The notes below the pieces were generated by a model that saw nothing but the letters and a program-made list of their open reading frames with translations, searched no databases and was not told where the DNA came from. A DNA stretch of 64,000 nt. Origin: Pelomonas candidula (lineage in GTDB: Bacteria; Pseudomonadota; Gammaproteobacteria; Burkholderiales; Burkholderiaceae_C). A program made the translations under genes and the position numbers. Below are positions 52,082 to 60,833 of this stretch, in pieces. Every line of letters begins with the position of its first letter. The stretch's first letter is position 1. Where the stretch lies: contig NZ_JBIGIC010000015.1 of NCBI RefSeq assembly GCF_043555985.1, positions 62,001 through 126,000 of the forward strand. Direction: 5' to 3'.

Positions 52082-52999
52082 GTGGAAACCAAGTGGCTTG
52101 AAGACTTCGTCAGCCTGGCCGAGACGCGCAGCTTTTCCCGCTCCGCCCAACTGCGCCATGTGACCCAGCCGGCGTTCTCGCGCCGCATCCAGGCGCTGGA
52201 AGCCTGGGCAGGGGTCGATCTCGTGGACCGTTCGTCCTACCCGACGCGGCTGACGGCGGCCGGTGCGACCTTGCTGGCCCAGGCCGTGGATCTGCTGGGC
52301 AACCTGCAGGCCACCCGCAACATGCTGCGCAGCCATCAGGCGGCCGACTCGGACATGATCGAGTTCGCCGTGCCGCATTCGCTGGCGTTCAGTTTCTTCC
52401 CGCACTGGCTGATGGGCCTGCGCCGCGGCTTCGGGGCGATCAAGTGCCGGCTCAACGCGGCCAACGTGCACGACGCGACGCTGCAGCTCAGCGAGGGCAG
52501 CTGTGACCTGCTGCTTGTCTACCACCATGCCAGCCAGCCGCTGCAACTGGACCCGGAGCGCTACCAGATGGCGTCGCTGGGCCACGAGACGCTGTCTCCC
52601 TACGCCAAGGCCGATGCCCAGGGCGAGCCGCTGTTCCGCCTGCCAGGCCGGCCAGGCCAGAAGATTCCCTTCCTCAGCTACGCGGCGGGCGCCTACCTGG
52701 GCCGCATCGTCGAGCTCATCGTCAAGCAGGCCGATTGCGCGCTGAATCTGGATGCCATCTACGAGACCGACATGGCCGAGGGCCTGAAGGCGATGGCGCT
52801 GGAAGGACACGGGCTGGCTTTCCTGCCCGCCAGCTCGGTGCAGAAGGAGCTGGCCGGCGGCCGCCTCGTGCCGGCGGCGGCTTCAGGCACTTTCAGTGCG
52901 ACGATGGAGTTGCGCATCTACCGCGAGCGGCCCGAACTGGCGCGCCGGCAGAAGCCCGCTGCGCAGGCGCTGTGGGACTATCTTGCTTCGGCGGCATGA
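52082..52999 (+). CDS. LysR-family regulator upstream of gltIJKL
   Basis: 305 residues starting with GTG (VETKWLEDFVSLAETRSFSR). An N-terminal helix-turn-helix (FSRSAQLRHVTQPAFSRRIQ, then ALEAWAG) is followed by a LysR effector domain. It lies 104 bp before gltI on the same strand and may regulate that transporter, as LysR genes beside gltI often do. The GTG was chosen because ETKWLEDF is the usual family start; the upstream ATG adds 16 residues without homology. Confidence 0.9.
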   Translation: METKWLEDFVSLAETRSFSRSAQLRHVTQPAFSRRIQALEAWAGVDLVDRSSYPTRLTAAGATLLAQAVDLLGNLQATRNMLRSHQAADSDMIEFAVPHSLAFSFFPHWLMGLRRGFGAIKCRLNAANVHDATLQLSEGSCDLLLVYHHASQPLQLDPERYQMASLGHETLSPYAKADAQGEPLFRLPGRPGQKIPFLSYAAGAYLGRIVELIVKQADCALNLDAIYETDMAEGLKAMALEGHGLAFLPASSVQKELAGGRLVPAAASGTFSATMELRIYRERPELARRQKPAAQALWDYLASAA

Positions 53000-53012
53000 G
53001 GCCATCGCGCCT

Positions 53013-53040
53013 TTGCATGCATCGTGAAAACCCGTATTCG
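53013..53040 (+). promoter_or_regulatory. Candidate promoter of gltIJKL
   Basis: TTGCAT (53013-53018), a 16-base spacer and TATTCG (53035-53040) lie 63 bp before the gltI ATG, in an AT-richer patch after the LysR stop. The -10 hexamer is only a partial match, so this is tentative. Confidence 0.35.
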
Positions 53041-53103
53041 GACCCGGTGCGCGGCATGGTCTGCTAGCGCCACCGATCCCTATTTCCTGTTGTTGGAGTC
53101 ACC

Positions 53104-53994
53104 ATGAAGAAAGTTTTGCTCGTTGCCGCCCTGATGGCCGGCTTCACCGCCGCGCATGCCGAAGACACGCTGAAGAAGATCAAGGACAGCGGCACCATCA
53201 CGATGGGCGTGCGCGAGTCGTCGGGTCTGTCGTACACGATCGGTGACGGCAAGTACGTCGGCTACCACATCGACGTCTGCGAGCAGGTCGTCCGCGACCT
53301 GCGCCGCCAGCTGGGCCTGAGCGGCCTGACGGTCAAGTACCAGCCGGTCACGTCGGCCAACCGCATTCCGCTGACCGTGAACGGTACGGTGGACCTCGAG
53401 TGCGGCTCGACGACGAACAACCTGGCCCGCCAGAAGGATGTCGCCTTCGCCGTGACGACCTATGTCGAGGAAGTGCGCATCGCCGTGAAGGCCAAGTCGG
53501 GCATCACGTCCATCAACCAGCTCAACGGCAAGACGGTGGCGACGACCACCGGCACGACCTCGGTGCAGACGCTGCGCAAGCATGAGCGTGCGACGGGCGT
53601 GGACTTCAAGGAGGTCTACGGCAAGGACCACGCCGACAGCTTCCTGCTGCTGGATTCCGGCCGCGCCGATGCCTTCGTCATGGATGGCTCCATCCTGGCC
53701 AAGAACATCGCCACGTCCAAGAACCCGGCGGACTTCAAGATCGTCGGCGAGGTGCTGTCCGTCGAGCCGATCGCGATCATGATGCGCAAGGACGACCCGG
53801 CCTTCAAGAAGGCCGTGGACGACAGCATCAAGGCCATGATGAAGTCGGGTGAGCTGGCCAAGATCTACGACAAGTGGTTCATGCAGCCCATCCCGCCGAC
53901 CAACACCAAGATCGGCCTGCCGCTGTCCGCTGCCACCAAGGAAGCCTGGGCCAACCCGAACGACAAGCCGATGGAGGACTACGCGAAGAAGTGA
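53104..53994 (+). CDS. gltI: Glutamate/aspartate ABC transporter substrate-binding protein
   Basis: 296 residues with a cleavable signal peptide (MKKVLLVAALMAGFTAAHA). The mature part is a type II periplasmic-binding fold: GTITMGVRESSGLSYTIGD, VDLECGSTTNNLARQKDVAF and KSGITSINQLNGKTVATTTG. These blocks match GltI, which binds glutamate and aspartate. A TTGGAG ribosome binding site lies just upstream. It is followed at 80 bp by the two permease genes. The spacing would suit a higher level of the binding protein than of the permeases. Confidence 0.93.
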   Translation: MKKVLLVAALMAGFTAAHAEDTLKKIKDSGTITMGVRESSGLSYTIGDGKYVGYHIDVCEQVVRDLRRQLGLSGLTVKYQPVTSANRIPLTVNGTVDLECGSTTNNLARQKDVAFAVTTYVEEVRIAVKAKSGITSINQLNGKTVATTTGTTSVQTLRKHERATGVDFKEVYGKDHADSFLLLDSGRADAFVMDGSILAKNIATSKNPADFKIVGEVLSVEPIAIMMRKDDPAFKKAVDDSIKAMMKSGELAKIYDKWFMQPIPPTNTKIGLPLSAATKEAWANPNDKPMEDYAKK

Positions 53995-54074
53995 TTCGCG
54001 TGTCCGTTTGAACGGTCGCAAAGCGGGTGCCTGGCACCCGCTTTGCTTTAGACGAAAGGCTTGAGGAGAGGCGC

Positions 54075-54818
54075 ATGAGTTGGGACTGGCAGTTCTACTG
54101 CAATGACACCGCGACGGGGGAAGCCGTGGCCGGCTGCTTCGGCCCTGGCGGCAAGGAGCAGACGTATCTGCAATGGATGTTGAGCGCCTGGGGCTGGACG
54201 CTGACCATCTCGCTGCTGGCCCTGGTGCTGGCGCTGATCGTCGGCTCGATGATCGGCATCATCCGCACGGCGCCGAACAAATGGCTGGCGCGCTTCGGCG
54301 AGGCGTGGACCGAGCTGTTCCGCAACATCCCGCTGCTGGTGCAGGTCTTCCTCTGGTACCACGTGCTGCCGGCGCTGTTCCCGTCGCTGCGCGACGCCGT
54401 GCCGCCGTCGGTGCTGGTGATCTGTGCGCTGGGCTTCTTCACCAGCGCGCGCATCGGCGAGCAGGTCAAGGCCGGCATCAACACGCTGCCGCGCGGCCAG
54501 CGCTACGCCGGCCAAGCCATGGGCATGACGCTGCCGCAGACCTACCGCTACGTGCTGCTGCCGATGGCCTACCGCATCGTCATCCCGCCGCTGACCAGCG
54601 AGAGCATGAACCTCGTCAAGAACTCGGCGGTGGCGTTTGCCGTCAGCATCCCCGACATGTCCCAGTTCGTGCAGCAGGCGTCCGAGGAGACGGCTCACTT
54701 CTACGAGATCTACATCCCGATCACGCTGCTCTACTTCCTGTCTGCCTTCCTGCTCAACCGGGTCGCCAAGTTCATCGAGGCGCGCGTGCGCATCCCCGGC
54801 ACGGTGGGAGCGAAGTGA
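54075..54818 (+). CDS. gltJ: Glutamate/aspartate ABC transporter permease
   Basis: 247 residues. The cytosolic/periplasmic start MSWDWQFYCNDTATGEAVAG is typical of GltJ in betaproteobacteria. Multiple transmembrane helices follow. The ABC-permease EAA loop is seen in AGINTLPRGQRYAGQAMGMT. ATG follows GAGGAGAGG, which decides the start over an earlier in-frame ATG. Its stop overlaps the next ATG as TGATG. Confidence 0.92.
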   Translation: MSWDWQFYCNDTATGEAVAGCFGPGGKEQTYLQWMLSAWGWTLTISLLALVLALIVGSMIGIIRTAPNKWLARFGEAWTELFRNIPLLVQVFLWYHVLPALFPSLRDAVPPSVLVICALGFFTSARIGEQVKAGINTLPRGQRYAGQAMGMTLPQTYRYVLLPMAYRIVIPPLTSESMNLVKNSAVAFAVSIPDMSQFVQQASEETAHFYEIYIPITLLYFLSAFLLNRVAKFIEARVRIPGTVGAK

Positions 54819-55483
54819 TGCTGAACCTCGACTACTCCTTCCTGAACTGGGCCGTCGTCCAGAGCTTCGTCGCCAAGGGCTTCTGGTTCTCCATCCAGCT
54901 GACGCTGGTGGCCATGGTTGGCGGCATCGTCCTCGGCACGCTGCTGGCGATGATGCGTCTGTCCAGCCACCGCTGGCTGTCGGCGCCGGCGGCCTTCTAC
55001 GTCGACACGCTGCGCTCCATCCCGTTGGTGATGGTGATCCTGTGGTTCTTCCTGCTGATCCCCAACCTGATCGGGCCGATCGGCGGGCAGATGTCGGCCT
55101 TCGTCACTTTCACGCTGTTCGAGGCGACCTACTACTCCGAGATCATGCGCGCCGGCATCCAGTCGGTGTCCAAGGGCCAGGTCAACGCCGGCTATGCGGT
55201 GGGCATGACCTACGGGCAGACGATGAGGTTCGTCGTGCTGCCGCAGGCCTTCCGCAACATGCTGCCGGTGCTGCTGACGCAGACCATCGTGCTGTTCCAG
55301 GACACCTCGCTGGTCTACGCCGTCGGCGAATACGACCTGCTGAAGGGCTTCGAGGTCGCGGGCAAGAACTTCAACCGCCCGGTCGAGACCTATCTCGTCG
55401 CCGCCGTCGTCTATTTCGTCATCTGCTTCGGCCTGTCGCAGCTCGTGCGCCGGCTGCAGAAGAAGATCGCCATCATTCGATAA
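54818..55483 (+). CDS. gltK: Glutamate/aspartate ABC transporter permease
   Basis: 221 residues. MLNLDYSFLNWAVVQSFVAK is followed by five or so hydrophobic helices and the EAA loop (AGIQSVSKGQVNAGYAVGMT). It pairs with GltJ in the membrane. The start overlaps the gltJ stop by one base, so translation is coupled. Confidence 0.92.
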   Translation: MLNLDYSFLNWAVVQSFVAKGFWFSIQLTLVAMVGGIVLGTLLAMMRLSSHRWLSAPAAFYVDTLRSIPLVMVILWFFLLIPNLIGPIGGQMSAFVTFTLFEATYYSEIMRAGIQSVSKGQVNAGYAVGMTYGQTMRFVVLPQAFRNMLPVLLTQTIVLFQDTSLVYAVGEYDLLKGFEVAGKNFNRPVETYLVAAVVYFVICFGLSQLVRRLQKKIAIIR

Positions 55484-55489
55484 ATGTCA

Positions 55490-55566
55490 GCCCCCGGCTG
55501 CGGCGTACCGCAGCCACCCCCCGAGGGGGTGCCAGCCGGCTTGGGGCGGCCCGGCGCTCGGCTGGC
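55490..55566 (+). repeat. Hairpin-rich intergenic repeat, copy C (gltK-gltL spacer)
   Basis: A CCCCGAGGGG-type dyad is followed by a stem GCCAGCCG/CGGCTGGC around CTTGGGGCGGCCCGGCG. The block CCGGCTTGGG-GCGGCCC-GGCGCTCGGC is shared with copies A and B, but the long 15-bp stem is missing. It fills most of the 106-bp spacer inside the glt operon. Confidence 0.65.
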
Positions 55567-55589
55567 ATCACCTCGACCAGGAGTCATCC

Positions 55590-56324
<735 letters not shown>

Positions 56325-56343
56325 TCTGATCAGACGTTGAAGT

Positions 56344-56375
56344 GAACGGCGGCCCAACGGTCGCCGTTCTTGTTT
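56344..56375 (+). terminator. Intrinsic terminator after gltL
   Basis: Stem GAACGGCG (56344-56351) pairs with CGCCGTTC (56362-56369) across a 10-base loop, followed by TTGTTT. It separates the glt operon from pyrC. Confidence 0.75.
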
Positions 56376-56405
56376 GAGCCCGCCCCGGCGCGACAATCCG
56401 CCCCC

Positions 56406-57437
56406 ATGACCGACATCCTGACCCTTACCCGGCCGGACGACTGGCACCTGCACCTGCGCGACGAAGCGGCGCTGGCCAGCGTGCTGCCGTACACGGCGCG
56501 CCAGTTCGCTCGTGCCATCGTCATGCCCAACCTGCGCCCGCCGGTCACCACCGCCGCGCAGGCCGTGGCCTACCGTGAGCGCATCCTGGACGCACTGCCC
56601 GAGGGCAGCGACTTCCAGCCGCTGATGACGATGTACCTGACGGACAACACGCCGCCGGACGAGATCAAGCGTGCGAAGGACGCGGGCGTTGTTGCGTTGA
56701 AGCTCTACCCGGCCGGTGCCACGACCAACAGCGATGCCGGCGTGACCGACATCCGCAAGACCTACAAGACGCTGGAAGCCATGCAGCGCGAGGGCCTGCT
56801 GTTCCTCGTCCACGGTGAGGTGACCGATGGCGACATCGACATCTTCGACCGCGAGGCTGTCTTCGTCGACCGCGTCATGACCCCGCTGCGTGCGGCCATG
56901 CCCGAGCTGAAGGTCGTGTTCGAGCACATCACGACGAAGGAAGCGGCGCAGTACGTGACCGAGTCCGACCGCTTCACGGCCGCGACCATCACGCCGCAGC
57001 ACCTGCTCTACAACCGCAACGCCATCTTCACCGGCGGCCTGCGCCCGCACTACTACTGCCTGCCCGTGCTCAAGCGCGAGGAGCACCGCCAGGCGCTGCT
57101 GAAGGCGGCCGGTTCGGGCTTGCCGAAGTTCTTCCTCGGCACCGACAGCGCGCCGCACGCGGCCCAGCTGAAGGAGGCGTCGGTCTGCGGTGCCGGCTGC
57201 TTCACGGCCGTGTCGGCGCTGGAGCTGTACGCCGAAGCCTTCGAGGGCATCGGCGCGCTCGACAAACTGGACGCCTTCGCCGGTCACCATGGCCCCGACT
57301 TCTACGGCCTGCCGCGCAACACCGGCACCGTCACGCTCAGGCGCGAGCCGTGGACGCTGCCGTCGGCCGTGCCCTTCGGCGAGGCCCAGCTCAAGCCGCT
57401 GCGGGGCGGCGAAACGCTGAACTGGAAGCTGATCTGA
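56406..57437 (+). CDS. pyrC: Dihydroorotase (class II)
   Basis: 343-residue zinc amidohydrolase of pyrimidine biosynthesis that interconverts carbamoyl aspartate and dihydroorotate. The metal-site HLHLRD is present, as are the Lys for carboxylation in KLYPAGATTNSDAGV, the HGEV and FEHIT His residues, and the catalytic Asp in LGTDSAPH. It is close in size to the E. coli enzyme (348). The start MTDILTLTRPDDWHLHLR is the normal family N-terminus. It stands alone between a terminator and a repeat. Confidence 0.96.
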   Translation: MTDILTLTRPDDWHLHLRDEAALASVLPYTARQFARAIVMPNLRPPVTTAAQAVAYRERILDALPEGSDFQPLMTMYLTDNTPPDEIKRAKDAGVVALKLYPAGATTNSDAGVTDIRKTYKTLEAMQREGLLFLVHGEVTDGDIDIFDREAVFVDRVMTPLRAAMPELKVVFEHITTKEAAQYVTESDRFTAATITPQHLLYNRNAIFTGGLRPHYYCLPVLKREEHRQALLKAAGSGLPKFFLGTDSAPHAAQLKEASVCGAGCFTAVSALELYAEAFEGIGALDKLDAFAGHHGPDFYGLPRNTGTVTLRREPWTLPSAVPFGEAQLKPLRGGETLNWKLI

Positions 57438-57446
57438 AGTGAAACT

Positions 57447-57592
57447 GCCCCTCGCCCAGTCTCGCGCCGCTGAACGCGGGCGCGCCTGGTCGGTCCCCCG
57501 AGGGGACGGCGATGCTTGCGGCATTGAGCCGCAAGCACATCGCCAGACCGGGCCGGCTTGGGAGCGGCCCGGCGCTCGGCCCGAAATGCGCC
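57447..57592 (+). repeat. Hairpin-rich intergenic repeat, copy A (after pyrC)
   Basis: It begins CCCCTCGCCCAG and GCTGAACGCGGG (shared with copy D). Next come a GGTCCCC/GGGGAC dyad and a hairpin at 57508-57544 with a 15-bp stem, ATTGA loop and a CA bulge on the 3' arm. The end is the CCGGCTTGGGAGCGGCCC-GGCGCTCGGCCCGAAA block. It is nearly the same over about 100 bp as the minus-strand copy B at 19113-19209. It occupies most of the 200-bp space between pyrC and the NYN gene. Confidence 0.8.
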
Positions 57593-57637
57593 CGTTTCGT
57601 CCGCTACGGGGGGCGCGTAGCCCCATGGAAAACTGAC

Positions 57638-58780
57638 ATGAACGATAAGAAGGTCGCCTTCCTCGTCGACTTCGACAACGTCGCCACCGACGTCATCGAG
57701 CAGGCGCTGAACGCCGTGTTCAAGGACTATGGTGCGGCCCACATCCGCCGCGCCTACTGCAATGCCGAGCAGGCGCTGCGCGAGCAGAGCTTTCTGAAGC
57801 GGCTGGGCCTGCGCGCCATCGTCAACCTCGCCATCGGCAAGAACTCGACCGACATCGCGCTGGCCGTCGACGCGATGGACCTCGCCATCACCGAGAAGCC
57901 CGATGTCATCGTGCTGGTGTCGTCGGACAGCGACTTCGCGCCGCTGGTGCTGCGCCTGCGCGAGAAGGGCGCCTGGCTGCGCGGCTTCGGCCAGTACGGC
58001 AAGACGGGCGACGGCGTGATCCAGATCTACGACCAGTTCAACGAACTGGCCCACGGCACGGGCCGCGCGGCCCGCGACAGCGCGCCGGCCAAGGTGGCCG
58101 GCGGCGGTGGCCGCAATGGCCGCCGCAGTGGCGGTGGACGCGGCCCTGGCGGCGGCCGGCCGCAGGCCGAAGCGCCGCGCAGCGGCCAGGCCGCCCGCCC
58201 GCCGCGCGGTGAGGCCCACGTGGCGCCGCCGGCGCCCGCCGTGGTCGACGAAGCGGCGCTGCTCGCAGCGGCTCCGCCGCCGGCCGTGGAGGTGGTGGCA
58301 CCCCCGCCGCCGGCTCCCGAGGCGCTGGCTCTGGTGGCAGACGCGCCTGAGGCCGTTGCGCCCGTGAAGCCGGCGGGCAAGGCCGCGCGCAAGTCCGTCG
58401 CGAAGACCGAGGGCAAGCCAGCCGCCAAGGGAGGCAGCAAGCGGGAACCCAAGCCGGCCGACGTGTCCCCTGAGGCTGTTGTGGCCACGCCCGCGGTCCC
58501 TGCACCGGCCGCCAAGCCGGCGCCGCGGGCGGCGGCCAAGGCGGCCGCGCCGGTGGATGATCCGCAGGTCGCCGCGGCCAAGGAAATCAACGCGGTGCTG
58601 AAGCTGCTGCCCAGGCTGGTCGACGGCCAGTGGCATGACCTCGGCGCCGCCGCCAAGGTCCTGAAGGATGCCGGCCTGCTGCCCAAGTCGGCACCGGCGA
58701 CCAAGCTGTTCCGCAAGCACTCGCACGCCTTCGAGCTGCAGCCGGAGAAGCAGCCCAACCAGGTCCGCTTCGCGACTTGA
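57638..58780 (+). CDS. NYN-domain (LabA/DUF88-like) protein with C-terminal LOTUS/OST-HTH domain
   Basis: 380 residues. The N-terminal NYN (PIN-like) nuclease domain covers about 1-150: VAFLVDFDNV with the acidic residues, KNSTDIALAVDAMDLAI, and VLVSSDSDFAPLVLRLREKG. A low-complexity Ala/Pro/Lys/Gly region runs about 155-315. The C-terminal 65 residues (INAVLKLLPRLVDGQWHDLG, then FRKHSHAFEL) are an OST-HTH/LOTUS-like winged helix. Such proteins are thought to cut or regulate RNA. The disordered linker is rich in basic residues. It overlaps the downstream DUF3025 gene by four bases. Confidence 0.87.
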   Translation: MNDKKVAFLVDFDNVATDVIEQALNAVFKDYGAAHIRRAYCNAEQALREQSFLKRLGLRAIVNLAIGKNSTDIALAVDAMDLAITEKPDVIVLVSSDSDFAPLVLRLREKGAWLRGFGQYGKTGDGVIQIYDQFNELAHGTGRAARDSAPAKVAGGGGRNGRRSGGGRGPGGGRPQAEAPRSGQAARPPRGEAHVAPPAPAVVDEAALLAAAPPPAVEVVAPPPPAPEALALVADAPEAVAPVKPAGKAARKSVAKTEGKPAAKGGSKREPKPADVSPEAVVATPAVPAPAAKPAPRAAAKAAAPVDDPQVAAAKEINAVLKLLPRLVDGQWHDLGAAAKVLKDAGLLPKSAPATKLFRKHSHAFELQPEKQPNQVRFAT

Positions 58781-59481
58781 GGATCACCGCAGATTGGGCG
58801 GCGCCGTGGTTTGCGCCGTACCGTGACGTGGCCGGGCCGGCCATGGACCGGCTCGCCGCCGGGCTCCCGGTACACGAGGCGCTGGGCCACGCCCGCTTCG
58901 AGCCCGCCGGGCCGCTGCGTCAGGGTTACGAATGGCACGTCGCCGCCACCGGCCGCGTGCCGACGCGCGACAACGCGCACGACCTGTTCAACGGTCTGGT
59001 GTGGCTGCGCTGCCCGTCGTTCAAGGCCGCGCTGAACCAGGCCCATCTCGCCGCGCCGCCGGCACCGCTGGGCCAGCGCGGCCCGGTGCGTGATGCGCTG
59101 ACGCTGCTGGATGAAAGCGGCCTGTTGCTGTCCGCGCCGCCGGTACTGCGGCGCGCGCTGTGCGAGCAGGACTGGACGACGCTGTTCGTCACGCGGCGTG
59201 ATCTCTGGCAAGAAACGCAAGTACTGGTCGTCGGCCACGCGCTGCTGGAAAAGCTGCTCACGCCGCGCAAGCCGCTGTGCGCCCGCGTGCTGTTCGTCGA
59301 TGACGTCGATGCGCCTGTCCTGCGCGTCGACCTGACACCGGCCTGTCTGCCGCCGCTGCCGGTGCTGGGCATCCCTGGTTGGTGGGCGCCCAATGCATCA
59401 CGCGACTTCTATGCCGATGAGCGGGTCTTCCGCCCAAAACGGCTAGCATCGGCGCCCGCCCCGGGAGGTCTCGTTTGTTGA
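58777..59481 (+). CDS. DUF3025 family protein
   Basis: 234 residues with TTG as start, the TTG overlapping the previous TGA stop. It opens ITADWAAPWFAPYRDVAGPA, as is usual for this family. The strongest block is EWHVAATGRVPTRDNAHDLF, then NGLVWLRCPSFKAALNQAHL; the end is GIPGWWAPNASRDFYADERV. Cytoplasmic, function unknown; the family is common in betaproteobacteria. It ends seven bases into the next gene. Confidence 0.83.
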   Translation: MRITADWAAPWFAPYRDVAGPAMDRLAAGLPVHEALGHARFEPAGPLRQGYEWHVAATGRVPTRDNAHDLFNGLVWLRCPSFKAALNQAHLAAPPAPLGQRGPVRDALTLLDESGLLLSAPPVLRRALCEQDWTTLFVTRRDLWQETQVLVVGHALLEKLLTPRKPLCARVLFVDDVDAPVLRVDLTPACLPPLPVLGIPGWWAPNASRDFYADERVFRPKRLASAPAPGGLVC

Positions 59482-60833
59482 TCAAGTCCTGTTTGAAGCC
59501 ATTGCTGGGCCTGGTCCTGGCCAGCTTCGCCTGCATCGCCGGCGCACAGTCGCCGCCCGCTATGCCTGCCGCGCCGCAAGCCCAGCCCCAGCCAGCGCCC
59601 AACGTGTCGGCCAGTGCGCGGCGCCTGTACGAGCGCAGCAAGGGCCAGTTGCTGCAGATCCGCACGCTGTTGAAGAACCAGGACAGCCAGGCCTCGGTCG
59701 GCTCCGGCTTCGTCGTCAGCGACGATGGCCATGTCGTCACCAACTATCACGTCGTCAGCCAGTTCGCGCTGGAGCCCGAGAGCTACCGGCTTCGTTACGC
59801 GACGACCGACGGTCAGGGCGGCGCGCTGGAACTGCTGGACTTCGATGCCCGCCGCGATCTGGCGTTGCTGCGCGCGGTCGGCGACGGGCTCAAGGGACAC
59901 GGCGCGTTGGCTTTCCGGCCGCAGAGCCAGCCGCTGGCCAAGGGCGAGCGCATCTATTCGATGGGCAACCCGCACGACGTCGCGTTCGCTGTCGTCGAGG
60001 GCAACTACAACGGCCTCGTCGAGCGCAGCTTCGACCCGCTCATTTACTACGCCGGCGGCATCAACCCCGGCATGAGTGGCGGCCCGGTGCTCGACGAAGA
60101 CGGCCGCGTCGTCGGCGTCAACGTGTCGACGCTGCTGTTCGCGCAGCAGGTCAGCTTCCTCGTGCCGGGCGAGTTCGCCGAGAGCCTCGTCAAGCGCAGC
60201 ATGGGCGCCAAGCCCATCCATGCCGCCGCGTGGGGCCGGCTGCGTGACCAGCTGACACGCTACCAGGACGAGCTCGTCACCCGCTTCCTCGCCATGCCGT
60301 GGGAGAGCGCCAACAACGACCGCTACCGCCTGCCGGTGCCCAGGCAGGACTTCATGCGCTGCTGGGGCAGCAGCACGGCGGCCGATGCCAAGGGCCTGGA
60401 CTTCGAGCGCTCGCAGTGCCGCATGGACCATGCCCTCTTCGTCAGCGGCAGCCTGCAGACCGGCTGGCTGGACATGTCGCACGAGGCCTATGACGGCAGC
60501 AAGTTGGGCGCGCTGCGCTTCGCGCGGCAGTACTCGAACAGTTTCCGCAACGAGCGTCTCGGCGGGCCGGACAAATCCCGCACCGCGCCCTACTGCAAGG
60601 AGCAGTTCGTCGACCGTGACGGCCTGCCGCTGCGCGCCGTCGTCTGCCTGCGTGCCTACCGCAAGCTCGAGGGGCTGCACGACCTCAGCATCCTCGTCAC
60701 GACGGTGGACGATGCCACGCAGGGTGCCCTGGGCCGCTTCGACGCCCGCGGCGTCAGCTTCGACAACGCGCTCAAGCTCGCGGCGCATTACCTGGAGGGC
60801 TTCGCGTGGACGAACAGCAGCAAGGCCAAGTGA
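59475..60833 (+). CDS. Periplasmic trypsin-like (S1C) serine protease
   Basis: 452 residues. TTG start behind GGGAGGT. The signal peptide is LLGLVLASFACIAGAQS. The catalytic triad is His92 (VTNYHVV), Asp128 (ARRDLALL) and Ser201 (NPGMSGGP), as in HtrA/Deg proteases. There is no PDZ domain: the C-terminal 240 residues are a distinct domain with several Cys (MRCWGSS, ERSQCRMDH, APYCKEQF, VVCLRAY). A second TTG directly after the first is an alternative start. It overlaps the FHA gene by 28 bp, so the two are coupled. It may degrade or sense damaged envelope proteins. Confidence 0.88.
   Translation: MLIKSCLKPLLGLVLASFACIAGAQSPPAMPAAPQAQPQPAPNVSASARRLYERSKGQLLQIRTLLKNQDSQASVGSGFVVSDDGHVVTNYHVVSQFALEPESYRLRYATTDGQGGALELLDFDARRDLALLRAVGDGLKGHGALAFRPQSQPLAKGERIYSMGNPHDVAFAVVEGNYNGLVERSFDPLIYYAGGINPGMSGGPVLDEDGRVVGVNVSTLLFAQQVSFLVPGEFAESLVKRSMGAKPIHAAAWGRLRDQLTRYQDELVTRFLAMPWESANNDRYRLPVPRQDFMRCWGSSTAADAKGLDFERSQCRMDHALFVSGSLQTGWLDMSHEAYDGSKLGALRFARQYSNSFRNERLGGPDKSRTAPYCKEQFVDRDGLPLRAVVCLRAYRKLEGLHDLSILVTTVDDATQGALGRFDARGVSFDNALKLAAHYLEGFAWTNSSKAK

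Noticed and set aside
57512..57637. N-terminal extension of the NYN protein through repeat copy A
   Set aside because: The added residues match the false extension upstream of ExbD1, because both are readings of the same intergenic repeat, and the NYN fold starts at the 57638 ATG.
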